Below, piece by piece: positions 50,105 through 60,974 of a DNA stretch of 64,000 bases. Below the pieces are notes generated by a model. It was not told where the DNA came from, ran no database searches, and saw nothing but the letters and a program-made list of their open reading frames with translations. This stretch comes from Hydractinia symbiolongicarpus (lineage: Eukaryota > Cnidaria > Hydrozoa > Anthoathecata > Hydractiniidae): assembly GCF_029227915.1 (NCBI RefSeq), contig NC_079883.1:29638001-29702000 (forward strand), given 5' to 3'. How positions within the stretch are numbered: the stretch's first letter is position 1; every line of letters begins with the position of its first letter. Made by a program: the position numbers and the translations under genes.

Positions 50105-53086
50105 AAGAAATAACATTCTTCTTAATTTGACATGATTGCCGGAACTCAGCGATTACACTGGGCGCTGTGGTAGCACTTCATTTAAAAATTTAAATAAAAA
50201 AGTTATTTTTTACTGTGGGACCAATCCTAGCCGTTATCGCGCGCTGAAGAAATAGCGACAGTTTCAAAAACTTCATTTCATTGACTTTCTAACGGTATCA
50301 ATCCGTTTGAGTTACAACTGTTGCGTCACATATTCGTCCCCACATGTATTTAGAGATAGTATTCAGATATTACCAGGTATGATCGCTTTTAACAGTGAAA
50401 CATTTGACTGTGGGACTTAATTGAACTGATTTTGGACTTTGACCTTCTAAATGTGATAAATGAGCCAGTTTGATTACAAGAATTAACATTCTTCTTAATT
50501 TGACTTGATTGCTGGAACTTAGCGATTGCACTGGGCGCTGTGGTAGCATTTTATTAAAAAATTAGGATAAGTAAGTCTTTTTTTACTGTGGGACCAATCC
50601 TAGCTGTTAGTTCGCGCTGAAGAAATAGAGAAAGTTTCAAGAACTACATTTCATTGACTTACTAACGGTGACAATCCGTTTGAGTTACAACGGTTGCGTC
50701 ACGTATTCGTACCAACATGTACTTAGTGATTTTCTTCCAATCTTACTAAGTTGTATTGCTTTTAACAGTGAAACTATTGACTGTGAGAATTAATTGAACT
50801 GACTCTGGACTATGTCCTTATAAATGTGACAGATGAGCCAATTGGTCTCCAAGGAATAAATTTCTTCTTAATTTGACGTGATGGCTGGAATTCACCGATT
50901 ACATTAGGCTCTGTGGTAGCGCTTTATTTACAAATTTAGATAAATAAGTCTTTTTTACTGTGGGACAAATCCTGGCCGTTAGCATGCGCTGAATAAATAG
51001 GAATAGTTTCAAATACTACATTTCATTGACTTTCTAGCGGTATAAATCCGTTTGAGTTACAACGGTTGCGTCACATATTCGTACCAACATGTATTTAGCG
51101 ATAGTATTCGGATAATACTAGGTTGCATCGCTTTTAACAGTGAAACGGTTGACTGTGGGACTTAGTAGAACTGATTTTAGACTTTGACCTTATAAATGTG
51201 ATAAATGAGCCAGTTTGACTACAAGAAATAACATTCTTCTTAATTTGACATGATTGCTGGAACTCAGCGATTACACTGGGCGCTGTGGTAGCGCTTTATT
51301 AAAAAATTAAGAGAAATAAGTAATTTTTTACTGTGGGACCAATCAAAGCTGTTAGTTCGCGCTGAAGAAATAAAGACATTCTGAAAAACTACATTTCATC
51401 GACTTCTTTGCCGTATTAATCCGTTTGAGTTACAACGGTTGCGTCACATATTCGTACCAACATGGATTAAGTGATTTTCTTCCGATATTTCTAAGTTGTA
51501 TTGCTTTTAACAGTGAAACGATTGACTGTGGAACTTAATTGAACTGATTTTGGACTTTGACCTTATAAATGTGATAAATGAGCCAGTCTGACTACAAGAA
51601 ATAACATTCTTCTTAATTTGACATGATTGCCGGAACTCAGCGATTACACTGGGCGCTGTGGTAGCACTTCATTTAAAAATTTAAATAAAAAAGTTATTTT
51701 TTACTGTGGGACCAATCCTAGCCGTTATCGCGCGCTGAAGAAATAGCGACAGTTTCAAAAACTTCATTTCATTGACTTTCTAACGGTATCAATCCGTTTG
51801 AGTTACAACTGTTGCGTCACATATTCGTCCCCACATGTATTTAGAGATAGTATTCAGATATTACCAGGTATGATCGCTTTTAACAGTGAAACATTTGACT
51901 GTGGGACTTAATTGAACTGATTTTGGACTTTGACCTTCTAAATGTGATAAATGAGCCAGTTTGATTACAAGAATTAACATTCTTCTTAATTTGACTTGAT
52001 TGCTGGAACTTAGCGATTGCACTGGGCGCTGTGGTAGCATTTTATTAAAAAATTAGGATAAGTAAGTCTTTTTTTACTGTGGGACCAATCCTAGCTGTTA
52101 GTTCGCGCTGAAAAAATAGAGAAAGTTTCAAGAACTACATTTCATTGACTTACTAACGGTGACAATCCGTTTGAGTTACAACGGTTGCGTCACGTATTCG
52201 TACCAACATGTACTTAGTGATTTTCTTCCAATCTTACTAAGTTGTATTGCTTTTAACAGTGAAACAATTGACTGTGAGAATTAATTGAACTGACTCTGGA
52301 CTATGTCCTTATAAATGTGACAGATGAGCCAATTGGTCTCCAAGGAATAAATTTCTTCTTAATTTGACGTGATGGCTGGAATTCACCGATTACATTAGGC
52401 TCTGTGGTAGCGCTTTATTTACAAATTTAGATAAATAAGTCTTTTTTACTGTGGGACAAATCCTGGCCGTTAGCATGCGCTGAATAAATAGGAATAGTTT
52501 CAAATACTACATTTCATTGACTTTCTAGCGGTATAAATCCGTTTGAGTTACAACGGTTGCGTCACATATTCGTACCAACATGTATTTAGCGATAGTATTC
52601 GGATAATACTAGGTTGCATCGCTTTTAACAGTGAAACGGTTGACTGTGGGACTTAGTAGAACTGATTTTAGACTTTGACCTTATAAATGTGATAAATGAG
52701 CCAGTTTGACTACAAGAAATAACATTCTTCTTAATTTGACATGATTGCTGGAACTCAGCGATTACACTGGGCGCTGTGGTAGCGCTTTATTAAAAAATTA
52801 AGAGAAATAAGTAATTTTTTACTGTGGGACCAATCAAAGCTGTTAGTTCGCGCTGAAGAAATAAAGACATTCTGAAAAACTACATTTCATCGACTTCTTT
52901 GCCGTATTAATCCGTTTGAGTTACAACGGTTGCGTCACATATTCGTACCAACATGGATTAAGTGATTTTCTTCCGATATTTCTAAGTTGTATTGCTTTTA
53001 ACAGTGAAACGATTGACTGTGGAACTTAATTGAACTGATTTTGGACTTTGACCTTATAAATGTGATAAATGAGCCAGTCTGACTAC
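50105..53086 (+). repeat. 4-mer HOR (1491 bp), two copies
   Basis: TTAGAGATAGTATTCAG with TACCAGGTATGATCGC occurs at 50350 and 51841, and GAAGAAATAAAGACATTCTG at 51363 and 52854. Other shared variants are CTAACGGTGACAATCC, TAAATTTCTTCTTAATTTG, GACTTAGTAGAACTG and CAACATGGATTAAGTG. The copies look almost identical: GAAACTATTGACTG near 50771 against GAAACAATTGACTG near 52261 is one of few differences. Confidence 0.87.
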
Positions 53087-55251
53087 AAGAAATAACATTC
53101 TTCTTAATTTGACATGATTGCTGGAACTCAGCGATTACACTGGGTGGTGTGGTAGCACGTTATTAAAAAATTTAAATAAAAAAGTCATTTTTTACTGGGG
53201 GACCAATCCTACCCGCTATCGCGCACTGAAGAAAAAGCGACAGTTTCAAAAACTACATTTCATTGACTTTCTAACGGTATCAATCCGCTTGAGTTAAAAC
53301 GGTGTCGCCACATATTCGTCCCCACATGTATTTAGCGATAGTATTTGGATATTACTAGGTTGCATCGCTTTAAACAGTGAAACGTTTGACTGTGGGACTT
53401 AATTGAACTGATTTTGGACTTTGACCTTATAAATGTGATAAATGAGCCAGTTTGACTACAAGAAGTAACATTCTTTTTAATTTGACTTGATTGCTGGAAG
53501 TCAGCGATTACACTGGGCGCTGTGGTAGAACTTTATTAAAAAATTAGGATAAATAAGTCATTTTTTACTGTGGGACCAATCCTAGCCGTTAGTTCGCGCT
53601 GACGAAATAGCGAAAGTTTCCAGAACTACATTTCATTGACTTACTAACGGTGTCAATCCGTTTGAGTTAAAACGGTTGCGTCACATATTCGTACCAACAT
53701 GTATTAAGTGATTTTCTTCCCATATTTCTAAGTTGTATTGCTTTTAACAGTGAAACGATTGACTGTGAGAATTAATTGAACTGACTCTGGACTATGTCCT
53801 TATAAATGTGACAGATGAGCCAATTGGTCTCCAAGGAATAACTTTCTTCTTAATTTGACGTGATGGCTGGAATTCACCGATTACATTAGGCTCTGTGGTA
53901 GCGCTTTATTTACAAATTTAGATAAATAAGTCTTTTTTACTGTGGGACACATCCTGGCCGTTAGCATGCGCTGAATAAATAGGAATAGTTTCAAATACTA
54001 CATTTCATTGACTTTCTAGCGGTATAAATCCGTTTGAGTTACAACGGTTGCGTCACATATTCGTACCAACATGTATTTAGCGATAGTATTCGGATAATAC
54101 TAGGTTGCATCGCTTTTAACAGTGAAACGGTTGACTGTGGGACTTAGTAGAACTGATTTTAGACTTTGACCTTATAAATGTGATAAATGAGCCAGTTTGA
54201 CTACAAGAAATAACATTCTTCTTAATTTGACATGATTGCTGGAACTCAGCGATTACACTGGGCGCTGAGGTAGCGCTTTATTAAAAAATTAAGAGAAATA
54301 AGTAATTTTTTACTGTGGGACCAATCAAAGCTGTTAGTTCGCGCTGAAGAAATAAAGACATTCTGAAAAACTACATTTCATCGACTTCTTTGCCGTATTA
54401 ATCCGTTTGAGTTACAACGGTTGCGTCACATATTCGTACCAACATGGATTAAGTGATTTTCTTCCGATATTTCTAAGTTGTATTGCTTTTAACAGTGAAA
54501 CGATTGACTGTGGAACTTAATTGAACTGATTTTGCACTTTGACCTTATAAATGTGATAAATGAGCCAGTCTGACTACAAGAAATAACATTCTTCTTAATT
54601 TGACATGATTGCTGGAACTCAGCGATTACACTGGGTGGTGTGGTAGCACGTTATTAAAAAATTTAAATAAAAAAGTCATTTTTTACTGGGGGACCAATCC
54701 TACCCGCTATCGCGCACTGAAGAAAAAGCGACAGTTTCAGAAACTACATTTCATTGACTTTCTAACGGTATCAATCCGCTTGAGTTAAAACGGTGTCGCC
54801 ACATATTCGTCCCCACATGTATTTAGCGATAGTATTTGGATATTACTAGGTTGCATCGCTTTAAACAGTGAAACGTTTGACTGTGGGACTTAATTGAACT
54901 GATTTTGGACTTTGACCTTATAAATGTGATAAATGAGCCAGTTTGACTACAAGAAGTAACATTCTTTTTAATTTGACTTGATTGCTGGAAGTCAGCGATT
55001 ACACTGGGCGCTGTGGTAGAACTTTATTAAAAAATTAGGATAAATAAGTCATTTTTTACTGTGGGACCAATCCTAGCCGTTAGTTCGCGCTGACGAAATA
55101 GCGAAAGTTTCCAGAACTACATTTCATTGACTTACTAACGGTGTCAATCCGTTTGAGTTACAACGGTTGCGTCACATATTCGTACCAACATGTATTAAGT
55201 GATTTTCTTCCCATATTTCTAAGTTGTATTGCTTTTAACAGTGAAACGATT
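53087..55251 (+). repeat. 4-mer HOR (about 1491 bp) continued with a replaced leading part
   Basis: The bases from about 53750 to 54570 follow 52260-53080, keeping the 1491-bp register, but the first roughly 660 bp (53087-53750) are of another haplotype. That haplotype has CTGGGTGGTGTGGTAGCACG, ACTGGGGGACCAATCC, CCTACCCGCTATCGCGCACTG and ACGGTGTCGCC, and it repeats at 54632 onward. The same register with a swapped segment suggests conversion or an exchange inside an existing 4-mer array. Confidence 0.8.
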
Positions 55252-58200
55252 GACTGTGGAAGTTAATTGTACTAACTTGGGAGTGTGACGTTATAAATGT
55301 GATAAGCGAGCCAACTGGACCCAAGAAATAACATTCTTCTTAATTTGACATGATTGCCGGAACTCAGCAATTACACTGGGCGCTGTGGTAGCACTTCATT
55401 TAAAAATTTAAATAAAAAGTCATTTTTTACTGTGGGACCATCCTAGCCGTTATGGCGCGCTGAAGAAATAGCGACAGTTTCAAGAACTACATTTCATTGA
55501 CTTACTAACAGTGTCAATGCGTTTGAGTTACAACGGTTGCGTCACATATTCGCACCAACATGTATTTAGTGATTTTCTTCCGATATGACTAAGTTGCATC
55601 GCTTTTAACGGTGAAACGATTGACTGTGGGATTTAATTGAACTAACTTTGGACTGTGACCTGATAAATATTATAAATGAGCCAGTTTGACTACAAGAAAT
55701 AGCATTCTTCTTAATTTGACTTGATTGCTAGAACTCAGCGATTACACTGGGCGCTGTGGTAGAACTTTATTAAAAAATTAGGATAAATAAGTCATTTTTT
55801 ACTGTGGGACCAATCGTAACCGTTAGTTCGCGCTGACGAAATAGCGAAAGTTTCAAGAACTACATTACATTGACTTACTAACGGTGTCAATCCGTTTGAG
55901 TTACAACGGTTGCGTCACATATTCGTACCAACATGTATTAAGTGATTTTCTTCCGATATTTCTAAGTTGTATTGCTTTTAACAGTGAAACGATTGACTGT
56001 GGAACTTAATTGAACTAACTTGGGAGTGTGACGTTATAAATGTGATAAGCAAGCCAACAGGACCCAAGAAATAACATTCTTCTTAATTTGACATGATTGC
56101 CGGAACTCAGCGATTACACTGGGCGCTGTGGTAGCACTTCATTTAAAAATTTAAATAAAAAAGTCATTTTTTACTGTGGGACCAATCCTAGCCGTTATCG
56201 CGCGCTGAAGAAATAGCGACAGTTTCAAAAACTACATTTCATTGACTTTCTAACGGTATCAATCCGTTTGAGTTACAACTGTTACGTCACATATTCGTGC
56301 CCACATGTATTTAGCGATAGTATTCAGATATTACTAGGTTGCATCGCTTTTAACAGTGAAACATTTGACTGTGGGACTTAACTGAACTGATTTTGGAGTT
56401 TGACCTTCTAAATGTGATAAATGAGCTAGTTTGATTACAAGAAGTAACATTCTTCTTAATTTGACTTGATTGCTGAAACTTAGCGATTGCACTGGGCGCT
56501 GTGGTAGCACTTTATAAAAAAATTAGGATAAATAAGTCATTTTTTACTGTGGGACCAATCCTAGCCGTTAGTTCGCGCTGAAGAAATAGAGACAGATTCA
56601 AAAAGTAAATTTCGTTGACTTTCTACCGGTGTCAATCCGTTTGAGTTAGAACGATTGCGTCACATATTCGTACCAACATGTACTTAGTGATTTTTTTCCG
56701 ATATTACTAAGTTGTATCGCTTTTAACAGTGAAACGATTGACTGTGGAAGTTAATTGTACTAACTTGGGAGTGTGACGTTATAAATGTGATAAGCGAGCC
56801 AACTGGACCCAAGAAATAACATTCTTCTTAATTTGACATGATTGCCGGAACTCAGCAATTACACTGGGCGCTGTGGTAGCACTTCATTTAAAAATTTAAA
56901 TAAAAAGTCATTTTTTACTGTGGGACCAATCCTAGCCGTTATGGCGCGCTGAAGAAATAGCGACAGTTTCAAGAACTACATTTCATTGACTTACTAACAG
57001 TGTCAATCCGTTTGAGTTACAACGGTTGCGTCACATATTCGTACCAACATGTATTTAGTGATTTTCTTCCGATATGACTAAGTTGCATCGCTTTTAACGG
57101 TGAAACGATTGACTGTGGGACTTAATTGAACTAACTTGGGAGTGTGACCTGATAAATATTATAAATGAGCCAGTTTGACTACAAGAAATAGCATTCTTCT
57201 TAATTTGACTTGATTGCTAGAACTCAGCGATTACACTGGGCGCTGTGGTAGAACTTTATTAAAAAATTAGGATAAATAAGTCATTTTTTACTGTGGGACC
57301 AATCGTAACCGTTAGTTCGCGCTGACGAAATAGCGAAAGTTTCAAGAACTACATTACATTGACTTACTAACGGTGTCAATCCGTTTGAGTTACAACGGTT
57401 GCGTCACATATTCGTACCAACATGTATTAAGTGATTTTCTTCCGATATTTCTAAGTTGTATTGCTTTTAACAGTGAAACGATTGACTGTGGAACTTAATT
57501 GAACTAACTTGGGAGTGTGACGTTATAAATGTGATAAGCAAGCCAACAGGACCCAAGAAATAACATTCTTCTTAATTTGACATGATTGCCGGAACTCAGC
57601 GATTACACTGGGCGCTGTGGTAACACTTCATTTAAAAATTTAAATAAAAAGTCATTTTTTACTGTGGGACCAATCCTAGCCGTTATGGCGCGCTGAAGAA
57701 ATAGCGACAGTTTCAAGAACTACATTTCATTGACTTACTAACAGTGTCAATCCCTTTGAGTTACAACGGTTGCGTCACATATTCGTACCAACATGTATTT
57801 AGTGATTTTCTTCCGATATGACTAAGTTGCATCGCTTTTAACGGTGAAACGATTGACTGTGGGACTTAATTGAACTAACTTGGGAGTGTGACCTGATAAA
57901 TATTATAAATGAGCCAGTTTGACTACAAGAAATAGCATTCTTCTTAATTTGACTTGATTGCTAGAACTCAGCGATTACACTGGGCGCTGTGGTAGAACTT
58001 TATTAAAAAATTAGGATAAATAAGTCATTTTTTACTGTGGGACCAATCGTAACCGTTAGTTCGCGCTGACGAAATAGCGAAAGTTTCAAGAACTACATTA
58101 CATTGACTTACTAACGGTGTCAATCCGTTTGAGTTACAACGGTTGCGTCACATATTCGTACCAACATGTATTAAGTGATTTTCTTCCGATATTTCTAAGT

Positions 58201-58300
58201 TGTATTGCTTTTAACAGTGAAACGATTGACTGTGGAACTTAATTGAACTAACTTGGGAGTGTGACGTTATAAATGTGATAAGCAAGCCAACAGGACCCAA
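55252..58300 (+). repeat. Nested 4-mer (about 1489 bp) and 2-mer (744 bp) duplications
   Basis: CGCTTTTAACGGTGAAACG occurs at about 55600, 57089 and 57833, spaced 1489 and 744 bp. GGAAGTTAATTGTACTAACTTGG occurs near 55258 and 56746. Copies share GCGCTGAAGAAATAGCG preceded by TATGG, CAATCGTAACCG, TACATTACATTGAC and AACAGGACCCAAG. The order indicates that a dimer from about 56.85-57.58 kb was duplicated to 57.59-58.33 kb after the 4-mer arose. Confidence 0.8.
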
Positions 58301-59378
58301 GAAATAACATTCTTCTTAATTTGACATGATTGCCGGAACTCAGCGATTACACTGGGCGCTGTGGTAGCACTTCATTTAAAAATTTAAATAAAAAAGTCAT
58401 TTTTTACTGTGGGACCAATCCTAGCCGTTATCGCGCGCTGAAGAAATAGCGACAGTTTCAAAAACTACATTTCATTGACTTTCTAACGGTATCAATCCGT
58501 TTGAGTTACAACTGTTACGTCACATATTCGTCCCCACATGTATTTAGCGATAGTATTCAGATATTACTAGGTTGCATCGCTTTTAACAGTGAACATTTGA
58601 CTGTGGGACTTAACTGAACTGATTTTGGAGTTTGACCTTCTAAATGTGATAAATGAGTCAGTTTGATTACAAGAAGTAACATTCTTCTTAATTTGACTTG
58701 ATTGCTGAAACTTAGCGATTGCACTGGGCGCTGTGGTAGCACTTTATAAAAAAATTAGGATAAATAAGTCATTTTCTACTGTGGGACCAATCCTAGCCGT
58801 TAGTTCGCGCTGAAGAAATAGAGACAGATTCAAAAAGTAAATTTCGTTGACTTTCTACCGGTGTCAATCCGTTTGAGTTAGAACGATTGCGTCACATATT
58901 CGTACCAACATGTACTTAGTGATTTTTTTCCGATATTACTAAGTTGTATCGCTTTTAACAGTGAAACGATTGACTCTGGGAATTAATTGAACTGATTCTG
59001 GACTGTGACCTTGTAAATGCGATAAATGAGCCAATTGGGCTCCAAGAAATAACATTCTTCTTAATTCGACATGATTGCTGGAATTCAGCGAGTACACTAG
59101 GCTCTGTGGTAGTGCTTTATTTAAAAATTTAGATAAATAAGTCATTTTTTACTGTGGGACCAATCCCAGCCGTTAGTTCGCGCTGAAGAAATAGAGACAG
59201 TTTCAAAAAGTCCATTTCATTGACTTTCTACCGGTGTCAATTCGTTTGAGTTAGAACGATTGCGTCACATACTCGTACCAACATGTACTTTGTAATTTTT
59301 TTCCGATATTACTAATTTGACCGCTCTTAACAGTAAAACGATTGACTGTGGAACTTAATTGAACTAACTTGGGAGTGT
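58301..59378 (+). repeat. Divergent monomers flanking the inverted segment
   Basis: The bases 58330-58970 match 56100-56740 (offset 2232 bp, six monomers), with AGTAAATTTCGTTGAC and GTTAGAACGATTGCG shared. The following monomers are unusual. One at about 58970-59130 is of the AATTGGGCTCCAAG type otherwise confined to the first 12.5 kb, and another at about 59280-59340 reads TTTGTAATTTTTTTCCG and ATTTGACCGCTCTTAACAG. Open frames at 58557-58742 and 59145-58939 on the minus strand are chance readings of satellite sequence. Confidence 0.75.
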
Positions 59379-60279
59379 TTTAAGTAAAACTCTACCACAG
59401 CGCCCAGTGCAATCGCTGAGTTCCAGCAATCAAGTCAAATTAAAAAGAATGTTATTTCTTGTAGTCAAACTGGCTCATTTATCACATTTATAAAGTCAAA
59501 GTCCAAAATCAGTTCAATTAAGTCCCACTGTCAAACGTTTCAATGTTAAAATCGATGCAACCTAGTAATATCTGAGTACTATCGCTAAATACTTGTTGGT
59601 ACGAATATGTGACGCAACCGTTGTAACTCAAACGGATTGATACCGTTAGAAAGTCAATGAAATGTAGTTTTTGAAACTGTCCCTATTTCTTTAGCGCGCG
59701 ATAACGGTAGGATTGGTCCCACAGTAAAAAATGACTTTTTTATTTAAATTTTTAAATGAAGTGCTACAACAGCGCTCAGTGTAATCACTGAGTTCCAGCA
59801 ATCATGTCAAATTAAGAAGAATGTTATTTCTTGTAGTCAAACTGGCTTATTTATAACATTTATCAGGTCACAGTCCAAAGTTAGTTGAATTAAGTGCCAC
59901 GGTCAATCGTTTCATTGTTTAAGGCGATGCAACCTAGTAATATCAGAAAAATATCGCTAAATACATGTTGGTACGAATATGTGACGCAACCGTTGTAACT
60001 CAAACGGATTGATACGGCCAAGAAGTTGATGAAATGAAGTTCTTGAGAATGTCTCTATTTCTTCAGCGCGAACAAACGCTTGGATTGGTCCCACAGTAAA
60101 GAATGACTTATTTATCTTAACTTTTTAATAAAGCGCTACCACAGCGCCCAGTGTAACCGCTGAGTTCCAGCAATCAAGTCAAATTAAGAAGAATGTTACT
60201 TCTTGTAGTCAAACTGGCTCATTTATCACATTTAAAATGTCAAAGTCCAGAATCAGTTCAATTAATGCCCAGAGTAAAC
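59379..60279 (-). repeat. Inverted satellite segment, about 0.9 kb (2.4 monomers)
   Basis: This is the only stretch in which the monomers read on the minus strand. The landmark CTACCACAGCGCCCAGTG (reverse complement of CACTGGGCGCTGTGGTAG) appears at 59392 and again near 60137, and TGTGACGCAAC at 59608 and 59980. The left junction follows GGGAGTGT (59371-59378), with an ambiguous stretch TTTAAGTAAAAC. The right junction lies at the palindrome AAACGTTT. Read in reverse complement the order of variants (GCGGTTACAC, CTTCATTTCATC, CTTAAACAATG, GCGCTAAAGAAATAG) matches the string at about 22.15-22.69 kb. Confidence 0.93.
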
Positions 60280-60283
60280 GTTT
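60276..60283. repeat. Fold-back junction at AAACGTTT
   Basis: The eight-base perfect palindrome AAACGTTT lies exactly where the minus-oriented copy meets the plus-oriented copy. Both arms start at the same phase of the monomer: leftward in reverse complement CGTTTACTCTGGGCATTAAT, rightward CGTTTGACTGTGGGACTTAA. The arms can therefore pair for about 0.9 kb each as an imperfect hairpin. Confidence 0.85.
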
Positions 60284-60974
60284 GACTGTGGGACTTAATT
60301 GAACTGATTTTGGACTTTGACTTTATAAATGTGATAAATGAGCCAGTTTGACTACAAGAAATAACATTCTTTTTAATTTGACTTGATTGCTGGAACTTAG
60401 CGATTACACTGGGCGCTGTGGTAGCGCTTTATTAAAAAATTAAGAGAAATAAGTCATTTTTTACTGTGGGACCAATCAAAGCTGTTAGTTCGCGCTGAAG
60501 AAATAGAGACATTCTCAAAAACTACATTTCATCGACTTCTTGGCCGTATCAATCCGTTTGAGTTACAACGGTTGCGTCACATATTCGTATCAACATGTAT
60601 TTAGCGATATTTTTCTGATATTACTAGGTTGCTTCGCCTTTAACAATGAAACGATTGACTGTGCGACTTAATTGAACTGACTCTGTAATATGTCCTTATA
60701 AATGTGATAGATGAGCCAATTGGTCTCCAAGAAATAACTTTCTTCTTAATTTGACGTGATGGCTGGAATTCATCGATTACATTAGGATCTGTGGTAGCGC
60801 TTTATTTAAAAATTTAGATAAACAAGTCTTTTCTTACTGTTAGACCAATCCTGGACGTTAGCATGCCCTGAATAAATAGGAACAGTTTCAAAGACTACAT
60901 TTCATTGACTTTCTAGCGGTTTAAATCCGTTTGAGTTACAACGGTTGCGTCACATATTCGTACCAACATGTATT
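60280..60974 (+). repeat. Satellite to the right of the fold-back junction
   Basis: The array returns to plus orientation. The first monomers resemble those at 27.8-28.3 kb and 30.8-31.3 kb (CAAAGCTGTTAGTTCGCGC, TAGGTTGCTTCGCC, ATTACATTAGGATCTG). Only satellite sequence is present. Confidence 0.78.

Noticed and set aside
58557-59145. Minus-strand open frames of 61 and 68 codons near 58.6-59.1 kb
   Set aside because: These are shifted readings of the same satellite segment seen at 6367; a single base loss (GTGAACATTTG for GTGAAACATTTG) alters the frame. No independent evidence of coding.
59379-60279. Transposable element with inverted ends as the cause of the minus-strand segment
   Set aside because: The inverted DNA is entirely satellite. 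There are no terminal inverted repeats of a transposon, no target-site duplication flanking it that I can see, and no coding potential.
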